DNA of 64,000 nucleotides, from the NCBI RefSeq assembly GCF_000004195.4, contig NC_030681.2:139868006-139932005 (forward strand), in the 5' to 3' direction. The first letter of the stretch is position 1, and each line of letters opens with the position of its first letter. Below are positions 37,317 to 47,815 of the stretch, piece after piece. Source of the stretch: Xenopus tropicalis (taxonomy: Eukaryota; Chordata; Amphibia; Anura; Pipidae). Both the position numbers and the translations under genes were made by a program. Below the pieces are notes generated by a model. That model saw only the letters and a program-made list of their open reading frames with translations, was not told where the DNA came from and made no database searches.

Positions 37317-37737
37317 CAGTAGTAGGGGGGAATGACAGACACACGGACAGTCGCAGTAGTAGGGGGGGAATGACAGACACACGGGCAGTCGCAGTAGTAG
37401 GGGTGGAATGACAGACACACGGGCAGTCGCAGTAGTAGGGGGGGAATGACAGACACACGGACAGTCGCAGTAGTAGGGGGGGAATGACAGACACACGGAC
37501 AGTCGCAGTAGTAGGGGGGGGAATGACAGACACACGGACAGTCGCAGTAGTAGGGGGGGAATGACAGACACACGGACAGTCGCAGTAGTAGGGGGGGGAA
37601 TGACAGACACACGGACAGTCGCAGTAGTAGGGGGGAATGACAGACACACGGGCAGTCGCAGTAGTAGGGGGGGAATGACAGACACACGGACAGTCGCAGT
37701 AGTAGGGGGGAATGACAGACACACGGACAGTCGCAGT
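37317..37737. repeat. 38-bp CpG-containing minisatellite (11 units) at the lratd1 promoter edge
   Basis: Units of GAATGACAGACACACGGACA plus GTCGCAGTAGTAGGGGG. Length varies from 36 to 39 bp through the G run (5-8 Gs). Each unit has two CpGs. GGGC versus GGAC variants occur. Ends about 50 bp before the CpG-rich segment. Confidence 0.97.
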
Positions 37738-37789
37738 GTCGCTGCCAGGAGTGGATAAGATGACTGGGACTGTGCTCATTACAAACTAA

Positions 37790-38135
37790 GGCTGAGAGCT
37801 GGGAGGGGACAGTCCGCCCTTCCCCTTCACTAGGTAGTCACAGAGGCGCTGCCCGGGTCACCGTGTGGCCAATCAGAGACGGGCAGGGCGGTGACTACAA
37901 AGTCGGAGGCAGCTGTAGTTAGAGGCCACACGGGCTGGAAGCCCAGTCGCTGCGCGTTGCTGCAGGAGAAGCTCAGACAGAGGGGTTAGCCGGCTCGGCA
38001 GGGAAAGTGGCAGAGCAGCGGCCGGGGGACATCAGCTCCCCGCAGCACTGGCACCCATGGCACCCATGGCGGGGGCAAGGAGCTTATAGAAGTTTTCTTA
38101 TCTCACCGCAACGGCGATCTTTACGGGTACGGTCT
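37790..38135 (+). promoter_or_regulatory. lratd1: CpG-rich segment: likely lratd1 promoter and non-coding first exon
   Basis: This is the only sustained GC- and CpG-rich unique segment upstream of lratd1. It holds a CCAAT box (GGCCAATCAG, CCAAT at 37869-37873), a GC-box-like GGGCAGGGCGG at 37881-37891, and many CpGs up to about 38130. I see no TATA box, which suits a CpG-island promoter with dispersed starts. A possible donor, CGG|GTACGG with GT at 38127-38128, lies at its 3' edge. Joining it to the acceptor at 42184 would give an intron of about 4.06 kb. The link to lratd1 is inferred from position, strand and the known exon layout of the gene, not proven. Minisatellites abut it on both sides. 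Confidence 0.55.
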
Positions 38136-38149
38136 TTTCTTTATTGCTG

Positions 38150-39250
38150 CTGAACACTGCCTGCCTGGGTGCTGCCTGGGTGCCCTGTACTGTCTGCCTG
38201 TCTGTGTGCCATGGGTACTGCCTGGGTGCCCTGTGTACTGGGTGCCTGGGTGCTCTGAGTACTGCCTGCCTGGGTGCTGAGTACTGCCTGGGTGCTCTGA
38301 GTACTGCCTGCCTGGGTGCTCTGAGTACTGCCTGGGTGCCCTGAATACTGCCTGCCTGGGTGCTCTGAGTACTGCCTGCCTGGGTGCCCTGAGTACTGCC
38401 TGCCTGGGTGCCCTGAGTACTGCCTGCCTGGGTGCTCTGAGTACTGCCTGCCTGGGTGCCCTGAGTACTGCATGGGTGCCCTGAGTAATGCCTGCCTGGG
38501 TGCCCTGAGTACTGCCTGCCTGGGTGCTCTGAGTACTGCCTGCCTGGGTGCTCTGAGTACTGCGTGCCTGGGTGCTCTGAGTACTGCGTGCCTGGGTGCC
38601 CTGAGTACTGCCTGCCTGGGTGCTCTGAGTACTGCCTGCCTGGGTGCTCTGAGTACTGCCTGCATGGGTGCTCTGGGTACTGCCTGGGTGCCCTGAGTAC
38701 TGCCTGCCTGGGTGCTCTGAGTACTGCCTGCCTGGGTGCTCTGAGTACTGCCTGCCTGGGTGCTCTGAGTACTGCCTGCCTGGGTGCTCTGAGTACTGCC
38801 TGCATGGGTGCTCTGGGTACTGCCTGGGTGCCCTGAGTACTGCCTGCCTGGGTGCTCTGAGTACTGCCTGCCTGGGTGCTCTGAGTACTGCCTGCCTGGG
38901 TGCTCTGAGTACTGCCTGCATGGGTGCTCAGATACTGCCTGGGTGCCCTGAGTACTGCCTGCATGGGTGCTCAGAGTACTGCTTGGGTGCCCTGAGTACT
39001 GCCTGCCTGGGTGCTCTGAGTACTGCCTGCATGGGTGCCCTGAGTACTGCCTGCATGAGTGCTCAGAGTACTGCCTGGGTGCCCTGAGTACTGCCTGCAT
39101 GGGTGCTCTGAGTACTGCCTGCCTGGGTGCTCTGAGTACTGCCTACCTGGGTGCTCTGAGTACTGCCTGTGTGCCCTGTGTACTGCCTGCCTGGGTGCTC
39201 TGGATACTGCCTGCCTGGGTGCCCTGACTACTGCCTGCCTGGTCCTAACT
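38150..39250. repeat. 24-bp minisatellite in the lratd1 first intron (about 48 units)
   Basis: Units of the type TACTGCCTGCCTGGGTGCTC plus TGAG, with 20-bp variants lacking CCTG. Because 24 is a multiple of three, several frames are open on both strands and predict repeats such as ALSTACLG and RAPRQAVL; these are not genes. Becomes irregular after about 39180. Confidence 0.96.
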
Positions 39251-39639
39251 GCATGGGTGCCCTGGACTCTCTCCATGCCTGGTTGTCCTGTGGAGTCTGG
39301 GTGGGTGCACTGTGGGAGACCCATGTACTGACCACCTGGGTGCCCTGTGTACTGCTTACCTGTGTGCTTGGTGTACTACGTGCCCTGTGTATTGCCAATC
39401 TGGGTGTCCTGTGCTTTGTCCTGTCTCCCTACATGTGTTCCCTGTGTTATACCTTGCTGCTTGTGTGCCCTGTGTAATGTCTCGCTGCCTGTGTGCTGTG
39501 TGTTACATCTTCCTGCCTGTGTACCCTGTGCTGTCTCCCTTCCCTGTCTGCTTGCTTGGTTGCTCTGTTATACATAGATGCACTGTCTCCCTGCATTTGT
39601 GCCCTGTATTCTGTCTCCCTTCCTATGTTCCTGTGCTGA

Positions 39640-40112
39640 CTCCCTGTGTGCTGACTCCCTGTGTGCTGTCTCTCCTGTGTGCTGTCTCTCCTGTGTGCTG
39701 TCTCTTCTGTGTGCTGTCTCCCTGTGTGCTTTCTCTCCTGTGTGCTGTCTCCCTGTGTGCTGTCTCTTCTGTGTGCTGTCTCTCCTGTGTGCTGTCTCTT
39801 CTGTGTGCTGTCTCCCTGTGTGCTGTCTCTTCTGTGTGCTGTCTCCCTTTGTGCTGTCTCCCTGTGTGCTGTCTCCCTGTGTGCTTTCTCTCCTGTGTGC
39901 TGTCTGCCTGTGTGCTGTCTCTCCTGTGTGCTGTCTCTCCTGTGTGCTGTCTCCCGGTGTGTTGACTCTCTTTGTGCTGTCTCCGTGTGTGCTGTCTCTC
40001 CTGTGTGCTGTCTCTCCTGTGTGCTGTCTCCCTGTGTGTTGACTCCCTTTGTGCTGTCTCCCCTGTGTGCTGTCTCTCCTGTGTGCTGTCTCCCTGTGTG
40101 CTGTCTCCCTGC
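39640..40112. repeat. 15/16-bp minisatellite in the lratd1 first intron
   Basis: Units TGTGTGCTGTCTCTCC (16 bp) and TGTGTGCTGTCTCCC (15 bp), with TCTTC variants, about 30 copies. The 39250-39640 stretch is transitional, with irregular CCTGTGTGCC motifs. Confidence 0.95.
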
Positions 40113-42165
40113 CTATGCCCTGTACTTTCTACCTGCAAGATACGCTGCTCAGAAAGATCCCCTGATCAAATACAGTGGGATTTGGTGTAATTCCAGTGGG
40201 GCACAGTGAGATTTAGGGAGAATTCCAATGGGTAACACTAAGATATAGGATTAATTCCAGTAATGTACAGAGAGACTGAGAGCACAGTGGAATTTTGAAT
40301 AATTTTATTGAGGTGCTGTGGCGTATCCAGTGATTTCTAGTATGGGCACAGTGGAATCTCAGAGAGTAACAGTTAAACCCCAGATATTTTTCAGACAATT
40401 GGGTAAACTGGCAGTTTACAATAAATCTTAAATTTCTGTAAGATTTCTCTAACATTCCCTTCCTTGCACCACATGACTGTTTTCAGGGGATGCTGGGAAT
40501 TGTAGTATGAGGTTTAACAGCCATGCAGGCAGTTTGCATAGCCTGAGTGCATTGTGCCAATTCGAACAAGAAGAATTCCCTGCAATATCTAACTCCTCCT
40601 GGAAACTCCTGTATTATTTCTGCCCCTGCCTAGGGATGAATTCTCTCCTAATGCTGAGGATCTTTCCTAACCCTCTGTGATGCCTCCTTACCTGCATGCT
40701 ATCAGGCTTGGGATGGAAACATTGTGAGTATCTGGCTTTCCGACCCACAGCTCACCCAGCGCCACGGTGCAGACACTAGAAGCTTAGCTGGCAGCAGTGC
40801 AGTCTCTATGGGTATCCTATACCTCTGCCAGGGAATGGCAATGGGGAAAGTTTTTAGGGCAGACAGGCATACTAATGAAGGTACTATGGCTGGCAGTGGG
40901 GCAGTGACTGATGTGAGAGTTTGTGTACTGGTTTGTGTTCTGGTTTTAGCCAATGGACCTGTCAACCCTTGCCCCAGGGCTCGGTGGTGTATATGTGTTG
41001 ATTTCCATTGTCCTTAGCTGCATATCTCAAATGGTTAATGCCAAACACTGAGTGCATGGGCTTTATATGAACCCTTTACTATCATTCTGATACTGGTACT
41101 CTCATGCTGATACTGGTACTATCATACTGATACTGGTACTCTCATGCTGATATTGGTACTATCATACTGATACTGGTACTCTCATGCTGATATTGGTACT
41201 CTCATGCTGATATTGGTACTCTCATGCTGATACTGGTACTCTCATGCTGATACTGGTACTCTCATACTGATACTGGTACTATCATACTGATAGTGGTACT
41301 ATTATACTGATGGTGGTACTGTCATACTGATACTGGTACTATCATACTGATACTGGTACTATCATACTGATAGTGGTACTATTATACTGATGGTGGTACT
41401 GTCATACTGATACTGGTACTATCATACTGATACTGGTACTATCATACTGATACTGGTACTGTCATACTGATACTGGTACTGTCATACTGATAGGTTTCCA
41501 TTCTGCTGATATCCATGGATATATATATCTCTGTTCTTCATGGTACCATGGCTATGTCTCTTTCATACACATGTATTTCCCCTATTATTCTGCTTGCCCC
41601 CCCAGCCTTATCCCTCTGCGGTTGTGCTGATACCCATGTTCTGTTGATATCTATGGACTTGTGCTTATGCTGACACCCATGTCTCATGGTGGTGCTCCTG
41701 CACTTCTGTTTGTGTTACTCCTCATACACACAGCTGTATGGCGATGATAAGCCTGTACTGAATTCTGCTGAATTCCTAGTTACTTGGCTTGATTTTGTAG
41801 CCACCCCTCTACCTCCGTCTATTTAACTGCCTGCCTTTATTATGCAACTACCCCTGCTCTTGTCTCTATTCGCCCAATACTCAGGTACCTGCCCCTTTCA
41901 TGCAGTAACCAGTGTACATAGCTTTATTCAGCTGATTTTCAGTTAGCCAGTGTGTATTATTTATTATATATGCCTTTATTATGCAGCTGGAGGTGCCTGT
42001 TTCTTAACACTGCCACCCCTGCAGCTGCCTTTACTCAGCAAATATTCATTTCTGAGTCTCTGTTCTGTCGATGCCTTTGTGATTGCTTGTGGTTTGCTGA
42101 TACGCCTATTATGGTCTCTTGACCCGATAGCAATGTTTTGGTCTTTGATTTACTTATATAACTCT
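40113..42165 (+). other. Presumed lratd1 first intron, unique part
   Basis: 40140-40290 has irregular repeats of AATTCCAGTGGGGCACAGTG type. A ZNF143-like motif (complement of ACTACAATTCCCAGCATCC) is at 40488-40506. 40690-41020 has a 97/87-codon pair of overlapping frames without recognisable products. The 20-bp minisatellite follows. Confidence 0.45.
41090..41492. repeat. 20-bp minisatellite in the lratd1 first intron (about 20 units)
   Basis: Units ACTGATACTGGTACTATCAT and variants (CTCATGCTGATATTGG, TAGTGGTACTATTATACTG), exact 20-bp spacing. An 80-bp block is duplicated at about 41281-41400. Confidence 0.96.
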
Positions 42166-42184
42166 ACTTGTTTCCCCCACACAG
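42166..42184 (+). other. lratd1: Splice acceptor of the lratd1 coding exon
   Basis: A pyrimidine tract (CTTGTTTCCCCCAC) runs into ACAG, with the AG at 42183-42184, 39 bases upstream of the lratd1 ATG. It implies an upstream non-coding exon, as in mammalian LRATD1 genes where the coding region sits in a later exon. The acceptor is strong by eye; the donor is uncertain (see the CpG-rich segment). Confidence 0.75.
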
Positions 42185-42223
42185 AACTGGCGTCCCCACT
42201 GCCCTTGTCTTGTCCTGTCATTG

Positions 42224-43048
42224 ATGGGAAACCAACTGGATCGCATCACCCACCTGAACTACAGCGAGCTGCCAACGGGGGACCCCTCGGGGATCGAGAA
42301 GGAAGAGCTGCGGGTTGGGGTGGCATATTTCTTCTCAGACGAGGAGGAGGACTTGGACGACAGAGGTCAGTCCGGGCGCTTTGGGGTGAGGGACCCCAGC
42401 CCCGGAGAGGAAGAAGAAGGACATATAGTTCTAAACGAGATCGAGTTCTCTGCTTTCAGCTGCCAGGAATGCATTTTCTCCAAGATCAGGGGCAACCAGG
42501 ACCTGAATGTTTACCCAGTGCAGGGCTTGTTGTCCTTTTGCACACCAGGGGATCTCGTGGAACTACTTTTTGTTTGCCCCTCCAAAGACCATCCACCCCC
42601 ACCCTCCCCTCACTGGGCAGTTTATGTTGGCCAGGGACAGATCATCCACTTGCACCGGGGGGAAATTCGGAAGGACAGTCTTTTTGAGGTGGGTGGGGAA
42701 TGCATGGGCAGGGTGGTTAGTAACTGGTATCGGTACAGACCACTAACCGCTGAGTTGGTCCTGCAAAATGCCTGCGGGCACTTGGGCTTAAGAAGCGAAG
42801 AGATCTGCTGGACTAATTCTGAAAGTTTTGCAGCCTGGTGCAGGTTTGGGAACAGAGAGTTCAAAGCTGGTGGGGAGGTCCACACTGGGGACCTGCAGTA
42901 CTTTTTGAAACTCCACCTAGAGGAGAACCACATCCATACACTGAGGTTCCACAGCCTGGAGGAGCTGATAAGAGAGAAGCGTAGGGCAGATGCTGGAGGC
43001 AAGCTGAGGTTCATCAAGGAACTCTCCATGGTGGAGAGAAAGGAGTAG
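42224..43048 (+). CDS. lratd1: LRAT domain-containing protein 1 (FAM84A), complete single-exon coding sequence
   Basis: The 274-residue protein begins MGNQLDRITHLNYSELPTGD, which I recognise as the conserved N-terminus of vertebrate LRATD1 (FAM84A); LRATD2 differs here (MGNQVEKLTH). Visible parts: Gly2, a possible N-myristoylation site; an acidic run SDEEEDLDD at residues 38-46; and the LRAT/NlpC-P60-like core with HWAVYVG (His130) and IIHLH (140-144). The motif that is NCEHF in catalytic LRAT enzymes reads NSESF here (198-202), so the nucleophilic cysteine is a serine. That is normal for LRATD proteins and argues against acyltransferase activity. Mammalian LRATD1 is about 290 residues; the shortening lies in the acidic/His-rich linker after residue 46. 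The ATG at 42224 is chosen because it starts the conserved MGNQ; the in-frame TTG just before it is not a likely start. The whole coding region lies in one exon, 40 bases after a splice acceptor. Family roles proposed in mammals concern cell morphology and motility; the sequence adds nothing to that. Confidence 0.97.
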   Translation: MGNQLDRITHLNYSELPTGDPSGIEKEELRVGVAYFFSDEEEDLDDRGQSGRFGVRDPSPGEEEEGHIVLNEIEFSAFSCQECIFSKIRGNQDLNVYPVQGLLSFCTPGDLVELLFVCPSKDHPPPPSPHWAVYVGQGQIIHLHRGEIRKDSLFEVGGECMGRVVSNWYRYRPLTAELVLQNACGHLGLRSEEICWTNSESFAAWCRFGNREFKAGGEVHTGDLQYFLKLHLEENHIHTLRFHSLEELIREKRRADAGGKLRFIKELSMVERKE

Positions 43049-43444
43049 GACCTTGTGGATGTCTCACCTGAGACCCTTCAGCTTTTGTTGAAGTACAGCA
43101 TCCATCTTCTGTGAGATGTAGTTCATCAGTAGCTGAAGTGCTGCAGGTTGGACATCTCAGTGTAAGTACCATAGAGACGAAGGAATAACGGTAATGGACC
43201 TTTGCCCCTTACTGACTTGCCAAACCTCGTTGCACCTTTTTTTGGACACCTTTCTATGGATCATGTCAACATTCCTGAAACCAGCATTTACACCATAGCC
43301 ACTGTTTGATTTGGCTTTTAAAAACATGGTATATAAAGAACAAAAGAAAAATACAAAGAACAAAAAAAAAAAAAGCAACAACAGTATTCTTGGTTATGTT
43401 GGCTGTAGTGTTGATGTCTTCTTGAGCAAATTAGCAACATGCTA

Positions 43445-43520
43445 AATAAAATTTCAAATTGAAATTTTTTTAATTTTCATGGCTTTTCTCCATGATCGTT
43501 TAATCACAGAGGCCAATAAA
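43445..43520 (+). terminator. lratd1: Polyadenylation signals of lratd1
   Basis: Canonical AATAAA hexamers occur at 43445-43450 and 43515-43520, about 400 and 470 bases after the stop codon. Each is followed by T-rich sequence. They would give a 3' UTR of about 0.4-0.5 kb. Which is used cannot be told from sequence. Confidence 0.6.
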
Positions 43521-43550
43521 TTGGATTTCTCTATTTGCTTCCCTGGTATT

Positions 43551-45403
43551 TTTCTTTGCTGTGTATCCTTTTTTTCTATGAATGGGGATCCATCGCTATC
43601 CACTTTTTAACTGATGTTTAATAGATCTGTGTCACAATTAGTCTTTATTAGTTTTTGCTCTTATGGTGCTTATGTGTCTAATGATTTCTCAACCTAACTT
43701 GATTTTTTTTTATTGTGCAGTCAAACAATACACTCTTGCTGTGGGTCACTGACAGATTTCACCAGCTCTAATTGGCTGATTCCAGTCAGCATGTTACAAT
43801 GAACTACTGGTTACCAGGAAAACATGTTAGGTTGAGGAAGCACTGATTTCTCAAAAGCTACAAAAAAAATGGATAATTAAACCTATTAGTAAGAATTTTT
43901 AAGCATCCCCTAGACTTTGAGTTCATGTTTATATCAGTGATCATCCCCCTTAAGTCAGTCCTGTCTGTGGTGGCTGTTAATTCATTTGCTGTGTTATTCT
44001 TAATGCAGTGCGACATTATTATGTAGCATAATATGCCTTAATTTGCCAGTTGCATTATTTGTAGTTAAATGTGTGTTAATGTGCCTGTGATACTTATTCT
44101 GCGGCTAATTTAGTCTTCACTTTACTTTCCAAAAGTTAGTAAGATTCACATTGTGTTATATCACACACATAACAGCCATAAATGCTGGCACCCCACCCCA
44201 TTCAAACTAGAACATGCAAAAGTGTATTTGGAATGGCTAAGAAGCAGTTCATTTAGATGTATTATTCATGGATAAGGCAGTGGTATCCAAAATGCGGGCT
44301 TGACCCTTATGTTGGTAGGGGGGTCCAGCCTGATGGTTGGTTTGGGGGAAATTTGAGGAGAATGCATATTTGTTCTTCTAGTTCAGTGATCCCCAACCAG
44401 TGCAACATGTTGCTCACCATTCCCTCTAATGTTGCTCCCAGTGGCCTCAAAGTCGGTGCCCAATTTTAATATCTCTGGCTTGGGGGCAAGTTTTGAAAGC
44501 CCAGAGACAGTTTTACTCCAAGCAGAGCCTCCTGTAGTCCTCATAGGGCTACCAAATAGCCAATCACAGGCCTTATATGGCATCCCCAAAGAACTTTTTT
44601 CATGGTTTGTGGCTCCCCAGCACTTTTGACGTCTAAATGTGGGTAAAAAAGGTTGTTGATCCCTGTTTTAGATACACCTGAAAGTCCAATGTAAAAGAAC
44701 AATTAGGTTGAGATATGAGGCAAGAAAATCTGCTGTCCTAGATATTCATGGAACTAGGAATAAATGACTAATACACCAACGATTTTCTATATCTTTAACC
44801 ATGTTATGAGCTAACGGGGGTCCTGGCCAAAGGTTGCATGTCCAAGGGGTGGGGGCATAAAATAGAAGTCCTACTACCACTGAATGAGGTGCTAATTGCT
44901 CTTTTTTTCCCCTTTCTATTAACTTTTTTCTAATTTGTGGGATGAATAACCTGTTATTGAATGATCTATAACTGACAGCTGTCACCGCACCCAAACCAAA
45001 GCTGGGAGATGACAGTGGGCCACATGTTGTGAATCCCTGCCCTAGTGAAGCCCTTAAACTTTTCCCAATGTATAATCTGTGATTCACTGCCCGAAAGGAG
45101 TTAACCATGTAGATTCAGAATAAAGAATAGATACTTTAGCAAGGCTGCCAATTAACCCTTTGTTTACCAAGAAAGGCTTGCAAGTAGGTCCTACAGCCAG
45201 TACCACGTGACCTACCCAGTCTTCTGACTTATACATTCCTATGCACAATGCTGGCTTTCTTAGAGCAATAAAACACTATTATTTGTTTATACTTCTATAG
45301 CTATTACATGTGATTATTACACAACATTTCTGCCTCAAGGTCATTACCAACAGCTGACTTAGGGACTCCTGGGGATGGGGGCTAAAGTATGAATAGCCTG
45401 GCA
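43551..45403. other. 3' flank of lratd1, no gene seen outside the MITE at 44384
   Basis: AT-rich. The 120-codon minus-strand frame at 44746-45108 has no recognisable product. Confidence 0.5.
44384..44665 (+). mobile_element. hAT-like MITE (CAGTGATCCCCAACC family)
   Basis: Starts CAGTGATCCCCAACCAGTGC and ends GGTTGTTGATCCCTG, flanked by TTCTAGTT and TTTTAGAT (6 of 8). Lies about 0.9 kb past the lratd1 polyadenylation signals. No coding capacity. Confidence 0.85.
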
Positions 45404-45519
<116 letters not shown>

Positions 45520-45924
45520 TATTCCCATAGGTTTGAGGTGTGGGGGACAGATGAGACAAGCCATAGACCACCACAAATGGATTTATTTTCATGAATGGCT
45601 GAATTGAATCCATAATAACTATTCATATGATTTAGAGGAGGAGATTATAAAACAGTAGGCAATTAATGGTCTTATCTATAGTGGTTTTGGAATTAATTTG
45701 GCATTGAAAGTGAATCTGGTTGGCCGGGTTCACAGAAGAAGCAGGGCATTTAAATGACAGAAGATGCATTGGACAGTATTAGAGATAAAAATCACAATTC
45801 CACTCTATCCCTATTGTTTATCTGCTGTAAAATCCACGTTAGCAAGACCAACTGCAATGCTGCTTAGATACCTTTCATCTGTAGTATACTAAAAAGTTAA
45901 TGTTAATTAAACTTCTCTTGTTAA

Positions 45925-46265
45925 AGGAGAATTAAAGCTTAGAAAGAACATATCAAGGAATGCTGTATTTTAGGTAATTACCTTACTGTACCAACTCAGG
46001 GGTTCAGCAGCCCCTATAACAGTAATGGTCCAGGCAGCTTAGCAGCTCCCCATCTTGTTAGGCCATCTTTTGAATGTCAGTGGCACTGCACATGCCCAGT
46101 GTGCTCTGGGCTGCTGTTGACAAGGGATCTGCAGAAACATTGCATCTGTCATAGAAGCTGATACTACAGGCGTGACTATTGTGGCGCAGAATGCACTGGT
46201 TTCTATGCTGTCATGTAATGTGTATCTGAACTAAATGTTATATTGTATAAATACTGTGTAGTTTT
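45925..46265. repeat. Probable frog interspersed repeat
   Basis: Starts AAAGGAGAATTAAAGC and contains CAGCTCCCCATCTTGTTAGG and GTGTGCTCTGGGCTGCTGT. The last part is mirrored after the MITE at 46286-46757 (CAGCAGCCCAGAGCATGTAC, 46766-46785), so the MITE sits within or next to a foldback repeat. Confidence 0.5.
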
Positions 46266-46285
46266 AGTTGGTTCTTAAAATCAGG

Positions 46286-46757
46286 TACTGTATATACTCG
46301 AGTATAAGCCTAGTTTTTCAGCACCCAAAATGTGCTGAAAAAGTCACCCACAGCTTATACTCGAGTCGGGTGCCATGGGTCCCTCCAGACTAGCACCCTC
46401 TGTCCTTTGTGTGCAAATTAGGCCACCCGCAACCAGACCCTCCAGTGCCCTGGCTCGCTGCCAAATTCATCTACCATCCTCACCTGTCCCATTCTGCACT
46501 AGACATTGCACTTTATATTCTATATAAACTATATATAGTTTTGAAGGATTTTAACTTTGTGTTTTAGCTTGGTTGCTGATTAAGGTAAGGGGGTAGTTAC
46601 TGGTGTCATTGTTGATACCATGTTGTTTTTGATTACCCCCTTCTCCACTTACAGAGCTAGGCTTATACTCGAGTCAATAAGTTTTTCCAGTTTTCTTAGG
46701 TAAAATTAGGTACCTCGGCTTATATTCGGATCGGCTTATACTCGAGTATATACGGTA
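46286..46757. mobile_element. MITE with TATACTCGAGTATA termini
   Basis: Ends TACTGTATATACTCGAGTAT and ATACTCGAGTATATACGGTA form inverted repeats, extended inward by AAGCC/GGCTT. TA lies at both edges, consistent with a mariner-type TA target. TTATACTCGAGT recurs at about 46351 and 46662. No transposase. Confidence 0.75.
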
Positions 46758-46785
46758 ACTGACAGCAGCCCAGAGCATGTACTCT

Positions 46786-47815
46786 GGCAGTATAAAAGAT
46801 GGGGAGCAATTAGTGGCATATTTATCAGCTTTGGGCTGTTATAAAAAGCCCAAAACATTAAGCATCCATAGCAATCCTTGATGAGCGTTAGTTTTCCTTT
46901 CCTTAGATTTTCTTACCAATGATGCATTTTATTGTATTGAAGGTTTCAGTGCTGGCTTCTGTTGTTGTGGGGTTTAGGGGAAAAAAACACAGAATTCACA
47001 GGGTTACATTTTTGTGTATAAGCATTGTCTAAGCTCTGTGTTATTGAACTACTGTACATTACAACAGTAATCCCAGGGTGCTAGGGGTTGTGCTTCTACT
47101 AAAGGTGGGGCAATGCTACAGATGCTCCCATTCCTACCTACAGTACTTAGGGGTCCCCATTATGTTTGGGGCCCAAGGGAAATATCCCCTGCTCTCTGCC
47201 TATAGCCAACTCTGGGTATTGTGATACCTTCCATTACAATCTATTAGATGCCAGGTTTAATACAAGCTCCTTAGTAAGATAACTGATTTAGCTTCCAGAT
47301 ATTGCATCTCTGCTTGGTGTCGGACCCGATGTGCCAGCAAGCTCTCTGGCAGCCCTGCACAAATATCCATGTGATAAATGCTCCGAGTCGCCTTTTCCTG
47401 GTACTCATGAAACATTGATACGGTAGGCGGTAAACATCCTTGCCAATATATTATTTCTAAAAATAGCCGTCGCTTGGAACAGTACATAGCTTATGGGGCA
47501 GCACCGAATGAGTACACTGTCAGATATATATATATATATATATACGGCTATGGGCTGCTGCTGCTGCTGCTGCCGGCAGTTATTTCTCTGCAATATCTAA
47601 GAGCTGAGCTGTCTGGCTGTAAAATGTTATTTATTGCTCTTGCTTCGGATTTCATCAGGGTTTTGCACAGTCTTCAAACAAAGTTATATGAGACTAACTC
47701 AATGTGTATATACTTCTTTATGTGTGAGCCGTATTAAATATGCTTACAGTACGGGGTACATTGGTTTTGGGATAACAGTTAATAGGTTTAGCTTTAGAGC
47801 AGCCTAATGGACCGG
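46786..47815. other. No gene seen
   Basis: Mostly unique AT-rich DNA with the short (TA)n and (CTG)n tracts at 47524-47571. Confidence 0.5.
47549..47571. repeat. Short (CTG)n tract
   Basis: GCTGCTGCTGCTGCTGCTGC, six or seven repeats, next to a (TA)n run at 47524-47542. Confidence 0.85.

Noticed and set aside
37317..37737. G-quadruplex array
   Set aside because: Only one G run per 36-39 bp unit, so loops would be far too long for a standard quadruplex.
37217..37779. Three minus-strand frames of 144-171 codons
   Set aside because: Translation of the 38-bp minisatellite in all three frames; no unique domain.
38098..39100. Open frames of up to 319 codons on the minus strand (QAVLRAP repeats) and up to 139 on the plus strand
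   Set aside because: They come from the 24-bp minisatellite, whose length is a multiple of three; several frames are open at once and none has homology or start context.
39312..40209. Cysteine-rich frames (CAVSPVCCLSC type) of up to 217 codons and a 171-codon antisense frame
   Set aside because: Artefacts of the 15/16-bp minisatellite; the cysteines follow from the TGTGTGCTG unit.
42221..42223. TTG as the lratd1 start
   Set aside because: The conserved N-terminus MGNQ starts at the next codon, ATG at 42224.
42622..43029. 135-codon antisense frame in lratd1
   Set aside because: Shadow of the conserved coding sequence; no homology of its own.
44746..45108. 120-codon minus-strand frame
   Set aside because: No recognisable domain and near dispersed repeats; insufficient evidence.
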